The notes: a model not told the origin generated them from the sequence alone. Counted from the first letter of the stretch, positions 44,689-56,174 are shown. The stretch is 64,000 bases of DNA from Oceanimonas baumannii (GCF_002245495.1 NZ_NQJF01000002.1:248001-312000), one strand, 5' to 3'. Translations and numbers: made by a program.

Positions 44689-44689
44689 C

Positions 44690-44713
44690 AAAAAAGGCAC
44701 CTTACGGTGCCTT
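44690..44713 (-). terminator. Rho-independent terminator of cysK
   Basis: AAGGCACC (44694-44701) pairs with GGTGCCTT (44706-44713); on the minus strand TTTTTTG follows. It separates cysK from crr transcription. Confidence 0.9.
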
Positions 44714-44731
44714 ATGCGGTTTGTGCAGTGC

Positions 44732-45700
44732 TTACTGCTGCAGTTCCTGATCGGTAAAAATACCCTGGAACAGCGCTGTGCTCAGGTAGCGCTCTCCGGA
44801 GCTTGGCAGAATAACCACAATGTTCTTTCCGGCAAACTCGGGCAACTCGGCAATACGGTTGGCGGCCACTACGGCGGCACCGGAGCTGATGCCGGCCAGA
44901 ATGCCTTCGTCTTTCATCAGGCGGCGGGCCATATCGATGGCATCTTCACTGGAGATTTGCTCAACGCGGTCGATCAGGGACAGGTCCAGGTTGCCCGGAA
45001 TAAAGCCGGCACCAATACCCTGAATTTTATGAGGACCCGGTTTGATCTCTTCACCGGCCAGGGCCTGGGCAATGACCGGAGACTCTACCGGCTCAACCGC
45101 AACGGTGGTAATAGCCTTGCCTTTGGTGTTCTTGATGTAGCGGGAAACACCGGTCAGGGTGCCACCGGTGCCCACACCGGCCACAAACACGTCCACTTCA
45201 CCGTCAGTGTCTTCCCAGATCTCGGGACCGGTGGTTTTTTCGTGGATTTCCGGGTTGGCGGGGTTATTGAACTGCTGCAGCAGCACGTATTTTTCCGGCT
45301 GAGATTCTTTCAGCTCCATGGCCTTCTCAATAGCACCTTTCATGCCTTTGGCACCATCGGTCAGCACCAGTTTGGCACCCAGGGCCTTCAGCAGCTGGCG
45401 GCGCTCCAGACTCATGGTGTTGGGCATGGTCAGGGTAATGGCATAACCACGGGCAGCCGCCACAAAGGCCAGTGCAATACCGGTATTGCCACTGGTGGGC
45501 TCAATCAGTTCTTTGCCGGCGACCAGCTCACCGCGCTTTTCTGCATCCCAGATCATGTTGGCACCAATGCGGCACTTAACACTGAAGCTGGGGTTACGGC
45601 TTTCCACCTTGGCAAACACCCGGCCCTGGCTGACCCGATTCAGTTTTACCAGAGGTGTGCGGCCAATGGTGAGAGAGTTATCTTCAAAAATCTTGCTCAT
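44732..45700 (-). CDS. cysK: Cysteine synthase A (O-acetylserine sulfhydrylase)
   Basis: CysK makes L-cysteine from O-acetylserine and sulfide. The 322-residue protein matches E. coli CysK throughout. The PLP lysine is K42 in [10 protein letters not shown], the phosphate-binding loop is [10 protein letters not shown], and [15 protein letters not shown] follows. It is monocistronic with a terminator. In many relatives ptsHI follow; here crr does. Confidence 0.96.
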   Translation of the reverse strand: MSKIFEDNSLTIGRTPLVKLNRVSQGRVFAKVESRNPSFSVKCRIGANMIWDAEKRGELVAGKELIEPTSGNTGIALAFVAAARGYAITLTMPNTMSLERRQLLKALGAKLVLTDGAKGMKGAIEKAMELKESQPEKYVLLQQFNNPANPEIHEKTTGPEIWEDTDGEVDVFVAGVGTGGTLTGVSRYIKNTKGKAITTVAVEPVESPVIAQALAGEEIKPGPHKIQGIGAGFIPGNLDLSLIDRVEQISSEDAIDMARRLMKDEGILAGISSGAAVVAANRIAELPEFAGKNIVVILPSSGERYLSTALFQGIFTDQELQQ

Positions 45701-45789
45701 TGTGGCGGTCCCTGATGTAAATAACGAAAAAGATGAAATACAGTATTCAGCTTAATCATTCCGGCAGGAATGAGAAGTGACGATTTGTT

Positions 45790-45804
45790 ATAACAATATG
45801 TTAT
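45790..45804. promoter_or_regulatory. Dyad upstream of cysK
   Basis: ATAACAATATGTTAT (arms ATAACA/TGTTAT) is perfect and lies about 90 bp upstream of the cysK start. CysB sites often contain ATAAC-type half-sites, so it is a candidate CysB operator. A second dyad, TCATTCC/GGAATGA (45756-45773), lies between it and the gene. Confidence 0.4.
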
Positions 45805-45986
45805 TAGATGATAAAATCATATTCCTATCAGCTTAGTTTTTGGCATCGTCACCGTATGCGTGATCATTATCATGATGTTTTTTGTGCCTGAATGGCTGAG
45901 TTCTGTTTATCCCGGCGTTATTCATTAATGTCAGAATCTCAGGCCTTTGCTGGTCTTTAGCAGGAGCCGAATACCGGAATTTATCA

Positions 45987-47492
45987 ATGAAAAAAACCGT
46001 TGTTTTAACCTGGCTATGCAGCCTTTGTTTATTCAGCCTGTCGTCCCAGGCTGGGACCTGGCAACAGGAGCCCGATGCCCGTTTGCAGCTGCACCAGCTG
46101 GGGCTGGAGCTGGCGCTGGCAGATGTACATCCGGCCATTACCCAACGCTGGCAACAGGCCGTGTTGGCCGACACGGCATCAGAAACCGCCGATGATGAAC
46201 TCTGGCTGGCGTTGTCGTCTTTCTGGCGCGAATGGTCAGCAATGGATTTTGAAGCTCGGCAATATTTACGTACGCGCAAGCTGCCACTGGTGGCCAGCGC
46301 AGAAGAAAGGGAGAGCCTGCTGCAGGCGGTCGGCAGCAGGCCGCAAGCCGGAGACCGGCAGGCGCTGGTTAATAAACTGGTGCCTGGCTTTGGTGATTAT
46401 CACTCGCTCAAAATACAGCTGGCTCGGTTACTGGCCATGGCCGATGAGCCCTGGCCGGCGATTGCCGGTGCCACGCTCAGGCCCGGCGATGAAGCGGCTG
46501 CGGTATTGCTGCTGCGCAAACGGCTGCAGCGGCTGGGAGACATGCCCGCCGGCGAGCCTGGCCTGCATCCCGAGCTGTTTGATGAACCGCTGGCGCAGGC
46601 GGTTAAGGCCTTTCAGGCACGGCACGGGCTGACAACGGACGGGGTGGTGGGGAAGCGTACCTATGCCTGGCTTGATACCACTCCCCGCGTCCGGGCTCAA
46701 TTGCTGATGCGCAGCATGCTGCGCACCCTGATAGGCGACAGCCTGCCACCTTCTTATATGCTGGTGAATATTCCCGAATATCGGTTACGGCTTTATCAGG
46801 AACAGGTGATGGTACTGGAAAGCGATGTGATAGTGGGCCGGAACAGTCGTAAAACTCCCATTATGTACAGCCAGATCACCAATGTGGTGGTGAATCCGCC
46901 CTGGAACGTGCCTCGCTCCATTCTTCAAAAAGACATAGTCCCGAAACTTTACCGGGATCCGGGCTATATTGATCGGATGGGATTTGAGGTTATCGACAGC
47001 GCCGGCAACGTGGTATCCGGTGAAGAATGGCAATATGTGCTTTATATGGAGAATCGCTTTCCGTTTCGCTTACGGCAAAAACCCGGCAGCAACAATGCGC
47101 TGGGATCCTGGAAGTTCCATTTGCCCAACAATGATGCCATTTATCTGCATGACACGCCGGCCCGCGGACTGTTCTCCCGGGATAGTCGGGCGCTCAGCTC
47201 GGGCTGTGTGCGGGTAGAGAACGCCGAGCAGCTGGCGGAATGGCTGCTGAGTGCAAACTGGAGCCGCGAAGGGCTGGCAAAGCTGAAATCGAGTAAACGT
47301 ACCCGCTGGCTGAAGGTACAGGATCCGCTGCCGGTGTATATGGTGTATTGGCGGGGCTGGCTGGCAGGCAGTGAACTGCCCCAGTTCCGGGATGACATCT
47401 ACAAGTTTGATCGCACGTTGTCCGATCCGTTTAAAAGCAGCCTGGCAAAAGATCAAATGAGTCTGAGCGAACGGGCGTCTGCCTCCTTATAA
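45987..47492 (+). CDS. L,D-transpeptidase (LdtD/YcbB-type)
   Basis: This enzyme forms 3-3 (mDap-mDap) crosslinks in peptidoglycan. The 501-residue precursor has a signal peptide ending SSQAGT, a middle peptidoglycan-binding domain (AVKAFQARHGLTTDGVVGKRT, about 205-226) and a YkuD catalytic domain. The active site is H388 in YLHDTP and C407 in RALSSGCVRVEN. YcbB-like length and the C-terminal tail (VYMVYWRGWLAGSELPQFRDDIY) support the LdtD assignment. It is followed by a mepK-like gene in the order found in E. coli (ycbB-ycbK). Confidence 0.92.
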   Translation: MKKTVVLTWLCSLCLFSLSSQAGTWQQEPDARLQLHQLGLELALADVHPAITQRWQQAVLADTASETADDELWLALSSFWREWSAMDFEARQYLRTRKLPLVASAEERESLLQAVGSRPQAGDRQALVNKLVPGFGDYHSLKIQLARLLAMADEPWPAIAGATLRPGDEAAAVLLLRKRLQRLGDMPAGEPGLHPELFDEPLAQAVKAFQARHGLTTDGVVGKRTYAWLDTTPRVRAQLLMRSMLRTLIGDSLPPSYMLVNIPEYRLRLYQEQVMVLESDVIVGRNSRKTPIMYSQITNVVVNPPWNVPRSILQKDIVPKLYRDPGYIDRMGFEVIDSAGNVVSGEEWQYVLYMENRFPFRLRQKPGSNNALGSWKFHLPNNDAIYLHDTPARGLFSRDSRALSSGCVRVENAEQLAEWLLSANWSREGLAKLKSSKRTRWLKVQDPLPVYMVYWRGWLAGSELPQFRDDIYKFDRTLSDPFKSSLAKDQMSLSERASASL

Positions 47493-47630
47493 CCAAAGGT
47501 TGTTGATCCTCAATATCGATATGGGTTAATTTTTGCCCGATACTGAACGGGGCCGGGCCGGCCGGTGAAGAAAACGCTGCTTGTTTCTTTACGGTCAGCC
47601 CGGCTTTCTTGTGCGCCTGAAGGAGGTTTT

Positions 47631-48176
47631 ATGCTGTCGCGCCATCTTGATCGTCGTCGTTTTTTACTGGGGCTGGGTGGGCTGGGTGCTGCTGCGCTGT
47701 TTACCGGTCCGGCCCAGGCCAGTTTGTCGGCACCGGTGCGCAAGCTCAGTCTGCATAACCTGCATACCGGCGAGAAAGTCAGTGCCAGCTTCTGGGAAGA
47801 AGGGCACTACATTGACGATGGCCTGGCCTCTTTCAACCAGGTCATGCGTGATTTTCGCAGCAATGAAGTTCATCGCATCGATCCCGGTTTGTTTGATCAA
47901 TTGTTTCTGCTGCAGCACCGCCTTGGCCAGCAGGGAGAGATCCAGATTATCTCCGGTTATCGCTCACCGGTGACCAACGCCATGTTGCGCAGCAAAAGTT
48001 CGGGGGTTGCCAAAAAAAGCTATCACATGAAAGGACAGGCCATTGATTTGCGCCTGCCCGGCGTGGAGCTGGCTCATGTGCGCAATGCCGCCCGCAACCT
48101 GGCTGTGGGCGGGGTGGGATATTATCCCAAGTCTGACTTTGTTCACCTGGATACCGGGCCGGTACGCAGCTGGTAA
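47631..48176 (+). CDS. MepK/YcbK-like peptidoglycan endopeptidase (DUF882)
   Basis: A 181-residue exported peptidase of the DUF882/M15-like type. The start at ATG 47631 follows a strong AGGAGG. A twin-arginine-type signal is seen at DRRRFLLGLGG, cut near GPAQA. Zinc-ligand motifs are H132 and D139 in SYHMKGQAID and H172 in DFVHLD. E. coli MepK cleaves 3-3 crosslinks made by L,D-transpeptidases, so the pair could make and unmake the same bond. The 3' end overlaps convergent cysZ by 34 bp. Confidence 0.9.
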   Translation: MLSRHLDRRRFLLGLGGLGAAALFTGPAQASLSAPVRKLSLHNLHTGEKVSASFWEEGHYIDDGLASFNQVMRDFRSNEVHRIDPGLFDQLFLLQHRLGQQGEIQIISGYRSPVTNAMLRSKSSGVAKKSYHMKGQAIDLRLPGVELAHVRNAARNLAVGGVGYYPKSDFVHLDTGPVRSW

Positions 48177-48904
48177 AAGTGATCCACCCACAGGGCGGTG
48201 GCACCGCATACGGCCACCGGCATGACCAGCAGGTTAACAAAAGGCAGGCTTGAACACAGGGTTACGCTGGCTCCGAACCCCCAGGTAAGCCGGCGCTTGG
48301 AGCCCAGCTCCCGTTGCATCAGAGTAAAGTCGATTTTGTGATTATCGAACGGGTAATCACAATACTGAATGGCCATCATCCAGGCGCTGAAGGCAAACCA
48401 CACCAGCGGGGCAAGGGTCTGGCCCACCACCGGCACCAGAAACAGCAACAGGCAACCCAGTGCCCGGGGCAGGTAGTAGGCCATTTTGCGCCATTCCCGG
48501 CCCAGCATGCGCGGGGTGTCTTTAATCAAGTCCAGCCAGCCGCTGTCGGGCACCGGGTTGCCGGTCAGTTTCAGTTCTACCCGTTCGGCCAGCAGACCGT
48601 TAAAGGGGGCTGCCAGCATATTGGCAAAACCGGTAAACACAAACGAAAAGCCCACCGCAATGGTGACAAGGGCCAGCGGCCACAACACATAACCCAGCCA
48701 GTGCAGATAATCCGGGGTTTGTTCTGACAGCCAGCCAAACATCACTTCCAGCTGGGTGTAAAGGTAGTAAAATGCGCCGCCAAACAGCAGCAGGTTCACC
48801 AGCAGCGGAATTAACACAAAGGGGCGCAGATCCCGGTCGCTGATCAGGGATAACCCCTTCATCAGATACTGTGGCCCGCTGGCGCTATGATAACTGACAG
48901 ACAT
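48143..48904 (-). CDS. cysZ: Sulfate transporter CysZ
   Basis: CysZ is an inner-membrane sulfate uptake protein of the cysteine pathway. The start ATG 48902-48904 gives 253 residues (E. coli 253). It has the CysZ opening GPQYLMKGLSLISDRDLRPFVLIPLLVNLLLF, hydrophobic segments, PFNGLLAERVE and WMMAIQYCDYPFDNHKIDF. In E. coli cysZ is next to cysK; here they are 2.4 kb apart with the L,D-transpeptidase genes between. Regulation by CysB is likely but not shown. Confidence 0.93.
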   Translation of the reverse strand: MSVSYHSASGPQYLMKGLSLISDRDLRPFVLIPLLVNLLLFGGAFYYLYTQLEVMFGWLSEQTPDYLHWLGYVLWPLALVTIAVGFSFVFTGFANMLAAPFNGLLAERVELKLTGNPVPDSGWLDLIKDTPRMLGREWRKMAYYLPRALGCLLLFLVPVVGQTLAPLVWFAFSAWMMAIQYCDYPFDNHKIDFTLMQRELGSKRRLTWGFGASVTLCSSLPFVNLLVMPVAVCGATALWVDHFYQLRTGPVSR

Positions 48905-49080
48905 AACAACTCTCTCGCAAAATGAAGCGCTTATTCTAAAGAAGGGGCAGGCGCATCGCCAGCCTCCTCCTCCGGCTAAAAACACGGCGCGAAGGTGCCT
49001 GTCGCAGCGTATTTTCCCGCTGGAAGCGGCCTTGACTGCAAAAAGGTCATGATTTTATGGGATTAGGGCCGGCCAGACTC

Positions 49081-49109
49081 TTGTCAAATCAGAATGGTAA
49101 ACATACCCT
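49081..49109 (+). promoter_or_regulatory. Putative promoter of zipA
   Basis: TTGTCA (49081-49086) and TACCCT (49104-49109) are 17 bp apart, 75 bp upstream of zipA. Visual match only. Confidence 0.4.
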
Positions 49110-49183
49110 TGTCGCAGTAATGGGATATCCCTATGGATAATGCCGGTGCCAGCGGCTCGGCGGCAAAAACAAGAGAAGCGATA

Positions 49184-50164
49184 ATGCAGGACTTGCGAAT
49201 TATCTTGATTATTCTGGGCGCCATGGCCATCGCCGCCCTGTTGATCCATGGATTATGGAGCAGCAAAAAAGACCGTCAGCCATCCATGCGCGACAAGCCC
49301 ATGGACAAGGTGGCGTCGGATCCGGCATCTGAAGACAGCTTTGATCAGGACGGCATTGGGCAGGTGCGTGTGGCCAGTGCTAATAACGCCACGACGGAGC
49401 AGGATGCTACTGCTGATGACTGGCGTGAAGAACCCCGCTTTTCGGCCCTGGATGACGATGATGAGCCGGTCAGGGTACCTGAGCCGCCGGCAGCCCGCAA
49501 AACGGCTGTGCAACCACAGCCCGCAGATGAAGATGAGTTTGATCCCTTGTTCGGCGAGCCGGTGCGTCCGAAGCAGGCCGTGATGCCGGAAGCTGAAGCA
49601 GAGCCGGCCGTAGGGCGTCAATTTGAAGCAGCAGAGCAAGCTGCTGTTGTTGATGCCGATGCCGAACAGCCCGAGCCACAGGTGCAGCCTGAGCCCGTAG
49701 CAGAACCCGAGCCGCTGCCGCCGTTACGCGAAGTACCGCGAACCTGGCAGGATGTTTATGTGATTAACCTGATGGCCCGACCCAATCAGCAGATTGACGG
49801 CACTGCTCTGATGCGGGCACTGACCAGCAATGGCTTTCACTTTGGTGAGATGGATATCTTTCATCACCATCAGACCCCCGCGGGGCAGGGCAGCATCTTG
49901 TTCAGCCTGATCAACATGATGAAGCCCGGCACCTTTAACCCGAAGGAAATGATTGATTTCCGTACGCCCGGTGTTTCTATTTTTATGCAGCTGCCGCGTC
50001 CGGGGATGGCCAAAAACCAGTTTAACCTGATGGTGCAGACTGCCGAGAACCTGGCCGAAGAGCTGGATGCCCTGCTGTTTGATGCACAGCGTTCGCCTGT
50101 CAGCCCCGACTATCTGGCTCACTGTCGCGAGCAGTTACGCGATTATGACAGCCAGGTCCAATAA
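49184..50164 (+). CDS. zipA: Cell division protein ZipA
   Basis: ZipA anchors FtsZ to the inner membrane. The start ATG 49184 gives 326 residues; the first helix is MQDLRIILIILGAMAIAALLIHGLWSSKK. A long acidic, Pro/Gln/Glu-rich linker (about 35-190) follows. The C-terminal FtsZ-binding domain is from VYVINLMARPNQQIDGTALMRALTSNGFHFGEMDIFHHH to the end. It is upstream of ligA as in E. coli, but with a terminator and a repeat in between. Confidence 0.94.
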   Translation: MQDLRIILIILGAMAIAALLIHGLWSSKKDRQPSMRDKPMDKVASDPASEDSFDQDGIGQVRVASANNATTEQDATADDWREEPRFSALDDDDEPVRVPEPPAARKTAVQPQPADEDEFDPLFGEPVRPKQAVMPEAEAEPAVGRQFEAAEQAAVVDADAEQPEPQVQPEPVAEPEPLPPLREVPRTWQDVYVINLMARPNQQIDGTALMRALTSNGFHFGEMDIFHHHQTPAGQGSILFSLINMMKPGTFNPKEMIDFRTPGVSIFMQLPRPGMAKNQFNLMVQTAENLAEELDALLFDAQRSPVSPDYLAHCREQLRDYDSQVQ

Positions 50165-50181
50165 CCCTTATTGATAACGTT

Positions 50182-50213
50182 AAAGTGCGGCGTCAGCCGC
50201 ACTTTTTGTTTTA
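50182..50213 (+). terminator. Rho-independent terminator after zipA
   Basis: AAAGTGCGGC (50182-50191) pairs with GCCGCACTTT (50196-50205), followed by TTGTTTT. Confidence 0.9.
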
Positions 50214-50271
50214 ATGGCAAATACAGCATTTGTGTTTTGCTACCTGTTTCTTTGTAACGCTGTTGTAGCAT

Positions 50272-50300
50272 GTCGTCATCTCCACGAAGGTGGAGACCTT
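50272..50300. repeat. Dispersed hairpin repeat upstream of ligA
   Basis: CGTCATCTCCACGAAGGTGGAGACC has the family pattern CGTCATnCCCGCGAAGGCGGGnATCC in the gap between zipA and ligA. Confidence 0.7.
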
Positions 50301-50313
50301 CCGCCTGCGCTAG

Positions 50314-52437
<2,124 letters not shown>

Positions 52438-52443
52438 ATTTAA

Positions 52444-52475
52444 CGTCGCCCCCGCGAAGGCGGGGGTCCATGCGG
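52444..52475. repeat. Dispersed hairpin repeat after ligA
   Basis: CGTCGCCCCCGCGAAGGCGG begins a strongly palindromic copy of the dispersed hairpin family, 6 bp after the ligA stop. It may also act as its terminator. Confidence 0.75.
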
Positions 52476-52609
52476 GCCAATGCCCGCAACTTACCGCGAA
52501 GCGGCAATCTTCATCCGTCAGTAATACCTGCCCCTCATCATTCCGGCCCCGCTCCGGAACCTTTCTCCAAGCGACATCAGTGCTTAAAGCTGAACCTGCC
52601 AAAACGTTC

Positions 52610-52636
52610 TAAAGCTTGGCCAAATGAAGCCGATAG
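52610..52636 (+). promoter_or_regulatory. Sigma-28 promoter P1 of flagellin
   Basis: TAAAGCTT (52610-52617), 11 bp, then GCCGATAG (52629-52636). Near-consensus FliA site with a leader of about 134 nt. Confidence 0.82.
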
Positions 52637-52695
52637 CCCTTATGAAAGGCAGGGCGGCCTGAGCTACATAGCTGCAAACCTGGTGAAAAAAACAC

Positions 52696-52722
52696 TAAAG
52701 AAGCCAGAACCCTCGCCGATAC
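52696..52722 (+). promoter_or_regulatory. Sigma-28 promoter P2 of flagellin
   Basis: TAAAGAAG (52696-52703), 11 bp, then GCCGATAC (52715-52722). It is 86 bp downstream of P1, and its leader is about 48 nt. Confidence 0.78.
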
Positions 52723-52776
52723 CCTGAGTAACAAAGCAATACCGGGCATACCGGAAACCTCAACGGAGAGCTAATT

Positions 52777-54276
52777 ATGGCGATTACAGTAAACACCAAC
52801 GTTACCGGCATGACCGCCCAGCGTAACCTGAACCAGTCTTCCAATGCTCTGGCCACTTCCATGGAGCGTCTGGCTACCGGTAGCCGTATCAACTCCGCCA
52901 AGGATGATGCTGCCGGCCTGCAAATCTCCAACCGCCTGAATTCTCAGGTGCGTGGTCTGGGTGTGGCGATGAAAAACGCCAGCGATGGTATCTCCATTGC
53001 CCAGACGGCAGAAGGCGCGATGAACGAGTCTACCGCCATCCTGCAGCGTATGCGTGACCTGGCGCTGCAATCTGCTAACGGTACCAACTCCGATGATGAC
53101 CGTAGCGCCATTCAGAAGGAAGTGAGCGCGCTGCAAAACGAGCTGACCCGCATTGCAGAAACAACGTCTTTTGGTGGACAGAACCTGCTCGATGGCAGCT
53201 TTGGTAGCCGTACTCTACAGGTTGGTGCCAATGCTAATGAAACCATTGATCTGACCCTGAAGAGCGTTGCAGCCAATAAAATCGGTTCTCACCGTCAAAC
53301 CTTGACCGCCGGTACCGCCGGTGAAGGTCTGGGTGCGGCCAGTGCTGCGGCGGCAGACCTGGCAACCGTGGCTGATAACGGTGTCACCGCATCTGGCACC
53401 CTTACCATCAATGGTCGTGAAGCGGTAGATGTAGCCGTGGCCGCCGGCGCTTCTGCGAAAGATATCGCCAAAGCAGTGAATGATGTTAGCTCTGCAACTG
53501 GCGTTAGCGCCGAAGCCAAGTCTACCGCCGTACTGTCAGGACTGAGCGCTGCCGGTAAAGTGGGTTTTGAACTGAATGGTGTTGCCGTTTCAGCAAACGT
53601 TGAAAGTGAAACAGATCTGACCTCGCTGGCTGATGCGATTAACGCCAAAGCGGCTGAAAGCGGTATTAAAGCTTCCATGGATGGTGGTGATCTGGTTCTG
53701 ACCAGCGATGATGGCACCGATATTAAAATTGAAAACTTTGTTGGCAATGCCGACGGTGACACCATTAATGTTCGTGGTAAAGACATTGACGGAAACGATG
53801 CCGGCACAGCGGCCGTTGCTCTTACCAGCGGTACCGCAGCAGACGACAGCACTATTATTGCTGGCTCAGTACGCTTGAACTCCAATGACGCTTTTTCAGT
53901 AAAAGATGGTGCTGATAACGCGACCTTGGGTACTCTTGCTGCTGGTGAGTTTTCCGAACTGAAGGATGTGTCCACCATCAGTCTGGCCACTCAGGATGGT
54001 GCTCAGAAGGCCATTGGTATTCTCGACGGTGCCATCGGCATGATCGATGCTCAGCGTTCCGACCTGGGTGCCATGCAGAATCGTCTGAACAGCACTATCA
54101 ACAACCTGGCCAACACCCGTGAGAACGCGGCGGCCGGTATGTCCCGTATCAAGGACGTTGACTTCGCTCAGGAAACCGTGAACCTGACCAAGCAGCAGAT
54201 TCTGCAGCAGGCCGGTACCTCCATCCTGGCGCAAGCCAAGCAAATCCCGCAGGCAGCACTGTCTCTGCTGGGCTAA
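52777..54276 (+). CDS. Flagellin
   Basis: Filament subunit, 499 residues. The D0/D1 ends are highly conserved: [54 protein letters not shown] at the N-terminus and [53 protein letters not shown] at the C-terminus. The middle (about 180-400) is an Ala/Thr/Asp-rich D2/D3 region that includes a flagellin-IN-like stretch ([29 protein letters not shown]). It is the only flagellin gene in the window, where Vibrio and Aeromonas often have several. FliA-controlled; FliS is the expected chaperone. The symbol fliC or flaA would both fit. Confidence 0.96.
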   Translation: MAITVNTNVTGMTAQRNLNQSSNALATSMERLATGSRINSAKDDAAGLQISNRLNSQVRGLGVAMKNASDGISIAQTAEGAMNESTAILQRMRDLALQSANGTNSDDDRSAIQKEVSALQNELTRIAETTSFGGQNLLDGSFGSRTLQVGANANETIDLTLKSVAANKIGSHRQTLTAGTAGEGLGAASAAAADLATVADNGVTASGTLTINGREAVDVAVAAGASAKDIAKAVNDVSSATGVSAEAKSTAVLSGLSAAGKVGFELNGVAVSANVESETDLTSLADAINAKAAESGIKASMDGGDLVLTSDDGTDIKIENFVGNADGDTINVRGKDIDGNDAGTAAVALTSGTAADDSTIIAGSVRLNSNDAFSVKDGADNATLGTLAAGEFSELKDVSTISLATQDGAQKAIGILDGAIGMIDAQRSDLGAMQNRLNSTINNLANTRENAAAGMSRIKDVDFAQETVNLTKQQILQQAGTSILAQAKQIPQAALSLLG

Positions 54277-54286
54277 GCTGAACCTC

Positions 54287-54313
54287 AACCGGGGGGCAAC
54301 CCCCGGTTTTTTC
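54287..54313 (+). terminator. Rho-independent terminator of flagellin
   Basis: AACCGGGGG (54287-54295) and CCCCCGGTT (54300-54308) with a GCAA loop, followed by T residues. Confidence 0.93.
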
Positions 54314-54382
54314 GCCGTTGAGCTTAGTGCCGCAGTATTCTGGCCATTAAGCTGAACGGCGCTTTCACATGAGGACGCAACC

Positions 54383-54760
54383 ATGGATACGCTCCCGCTG
54401 AACCAACGTACTCCTGCCGCCGCGGCAGACCTTGCCCAAAAACAAGCACCCGTTACCACTCAGCCTGTTGGCAGCGAAGCCACGCAAACTGCGCAGGCGG
54501 TACAGGCGGCAGACAAGCCGCAGGAGAGTGAGCTGTCCGGTGAGCAGCTGGAGCAAATGGCGGAGCAGATGGAGTCGTTTATCGGCACCTTTAATCGCGG
54601 GCTCAAGTTCCGGGTTGATGAAGACTCGGGCCGTAATGTGGTAACGGTGGTGGATAACCACAGTGGTGATATCATTCGTCAGATCCCGACCGAAGAGCTG
54701 CTTGAAGTGATCAGCCGGCTGGCCGAAGCCAGCGGCGGCCTGATAGACACGAAGGCATAG
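54383..54760 (+). CDS. flaG: Flagellar protein FlaG
   Basis: FlaG is a small protein linked to filament length control in polar flagella. The 125-residue protein has a Gln/Ala-rich variable N-terminal half. Its conserved C-terminal half has FIGTFNRGLKFRVDEDSGRNVVTVVDNHSGDIIRQIPTEELLEVISRLAEASGGLIDTKA. It lies between flagellin and fliD, its usual place in Vibrio and Pseudomonas. Confidence 0.92.
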   Translation: MDTLPLNQRTPAAAADLAQKQAPVTTQPVGSEATQTAQAVQAADKPQESELSGEQLEQMAEQMESFIGTFNRGLKFRVDEDSGRNVVTVVDNHSGDIIRQIPTEELLEVISRLAEASGGLIDTKA

Positions 54761-54770
54761 GAGACATATT

Positions 54771-56174
54771 GTGGGCGACCTCAAACTGCCGGGCGTAGGC
54801 TCGGGCTTTCCCATTCAAAGTTTTGTGGATGCAACCGTCGCGGGCGAACGCGCGCCCAAAGAAAAAATGTTTCAGCGTCGTGCCGGTGATATTGGCATAC
54901 AGCTGTCGTCTTACGGCACCCTTAAAGGCATGCTGGAAGAGTTTAAAAACTCATTAAAAACACTGGGCGATGAAGAAGCTTTTGAAAAACGCTCTACCAG
55001 TTTTTCCAACAGCGGCTTTGCCAGTGCTACAGCGGATAAAACTGCGGTGGCCGGTACCTATACCATAGTGGTGGAGCAGCTGGCAGAAGCGCACAAGGTA
55101 GGCTCCAGCGCTATTCCTAAAGCCGATGCCGAGAAAAAGCTGGGCTCAGGCTCGCTAACGCTGGGAGTGGGTGATGAGTCTTTTACCGTTTCTATTGATA
55201 AAGACAAAAGTACCCTGGCCGATGTGGCCAATGCGGTCAATAACGCGGAAGACAACAAGGGCGTGCGGGCAACCGTAGTTACCGACGACACCGGCTCCCG
55301 CCTGGTATTTTTCTCAGATAAAACCGGCACCGAGAATACCATAACCGTATCTGCATCCGGCAATGGAGACGGTGAAGGAGCTCACGATCTTTCCAGCATT
55401 GGCACTGTCACTGAAATTCAGGCCGCCAAAGATGCTCAGGTCAGAATTGATGGAGCCCTGGTTACCAGCCAGACCAACGAGATTAAGGATGCCATTCAGG
55501 GCGTTACCCTGGATCTGAAAAAGGTGAACGATACCTCTGCAGACAGCGAAAAGCCCGATACCAAGCTGACCATTGGTTATGACAAGGGCACGGTAGAAAC
55601 AAACCTGCAGGAGTTCGTTAAATCTTTTAACTCCGTGATTGCCACTATCAATCAGCTCACTTCCTATGATGCCGAAACAGAAAAGGCCGGCCCGCTGAAC
55701 GGTGACGGTACCGCCCGCAACCTGACATCACAGATCCGCCGCATGCTCAGTGAACCGATAGAAGGAGCCAGTGCTCCCGTCAAGTCGCTGACCGACCTGG
55801 GCATCACCACCCAAAAAGACGGTAAAATTGAGCTGGATGAAGATCTGCTGAAAAAGCAGATTGATGAAAACTTTTCCAAAATCGGTCAGTTGTTTGCATC
55901 GGAAGAAGGGGTCTCCAAAAAGCTGGACGATATGCTGGAAAGCTTTGTGGGTAAGGAAGGGATCCTGACCAAACGGGATACCTCGCTCAACGAGCAGATG
56001 AAAAAGCTGAATAAAGAGCGGGCGGATTTCGAGATCTACATGGAAAAGTATGAAGAGCGCGTTTATAAGCAGTTTACCGATATGGATATTATGGTAGCCC
56101 AGCTAAACCAGCAGCTCAGCTCTGTTGTTGCTGCTTTTGATAACATGCCAGACTTCAGTGGCGGCAAGCAATGA
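54771..56174 (+). CDS. fliD: Flagellar filament cap protein FliD
   Basis: FliD (HAP2) caps the filament and inserts flagellin subunits. The 467-residue protein starts at GTG 54771 after GGAG. The N-terminal part has VGSGFPIQSFVDATVAGERAPKEKMFQRRAGDIGIQLSSYGTLKGML. The C-terminal coiled region runs LNEQMKKLNKERADFEIYMEKYEERVYKQFTDMDIMVAQLNQQL. Its last 4 bp overlap fliT. Confidence 0.95.
   Translation: MGDLKLPGVGSGFPIQSFVDATVAGERAPKEKMFQRRAGDIGIQLSSYGTLKGMLEEFKNSLKTLGDEEAFEKRSTSFSNSGFASATADKTAVAGTYTIVVEQLAEAHKVGSSAIPKADAEKKLGSGSLTLGVGDESFTVSIDKDKSTLADVANAVNNAEDNKGVRATVVTDDTGSRLVFFSDKTGTENTITVSASGNGDGEGAHDLSSIGTVTEIQAAKDAQVRIDGALVTSQTNEIKDAIQGVTLDLKKVNDTSADSEKPDTKLTIGYDKGTVETNLQEFVKSFNSVIATINQLTSYDAETEKAGPLNGDGTARNLTSQIRRMLSEPIEGASAPVKSLTDLGITTQKDGKIELDEDLLKKQIDENFSKIGQLFASEEGVSKKLDDMLESFVGKEGILTKRDTSLNEQMKKLNKERADFEIYMEKYEERVYKQFTDMDIMVAQLNQQLSSVVAAFDNMPDFSGGKQ

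Larger units (their letters stand above)
52438..52776. other. Gene-free region between ligA and flagellin
   Basis: These 339 bp carry the hairpin repeat, two FliA promoters (52610-52636 and 52696-52722) and the flagellin leader. A GGAGAG ribosome-binding site lies just before 52777. No other open frame looks coding. Confidence 0.8.

Noticed and set aside
44591-44731. Remnant of ptsH or ptsI between cysK and crr
   Set aside because: The 141 bp contain only the cysK terminator, a palindrome and the crr promoter; no frame resembles HPr or enzyme I.
44714-45715. 333-codon open frame on the plus strand
   Set aside because: Exactly opposite cysK; a shadow frame.
54345-54375. Sigma-54 promoter before flaG (TGGCCATTAAGCTGAA)
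   Set aside because: Spacing fits, but the -12 half is CTGA and the -24 half is weak; not convincing.
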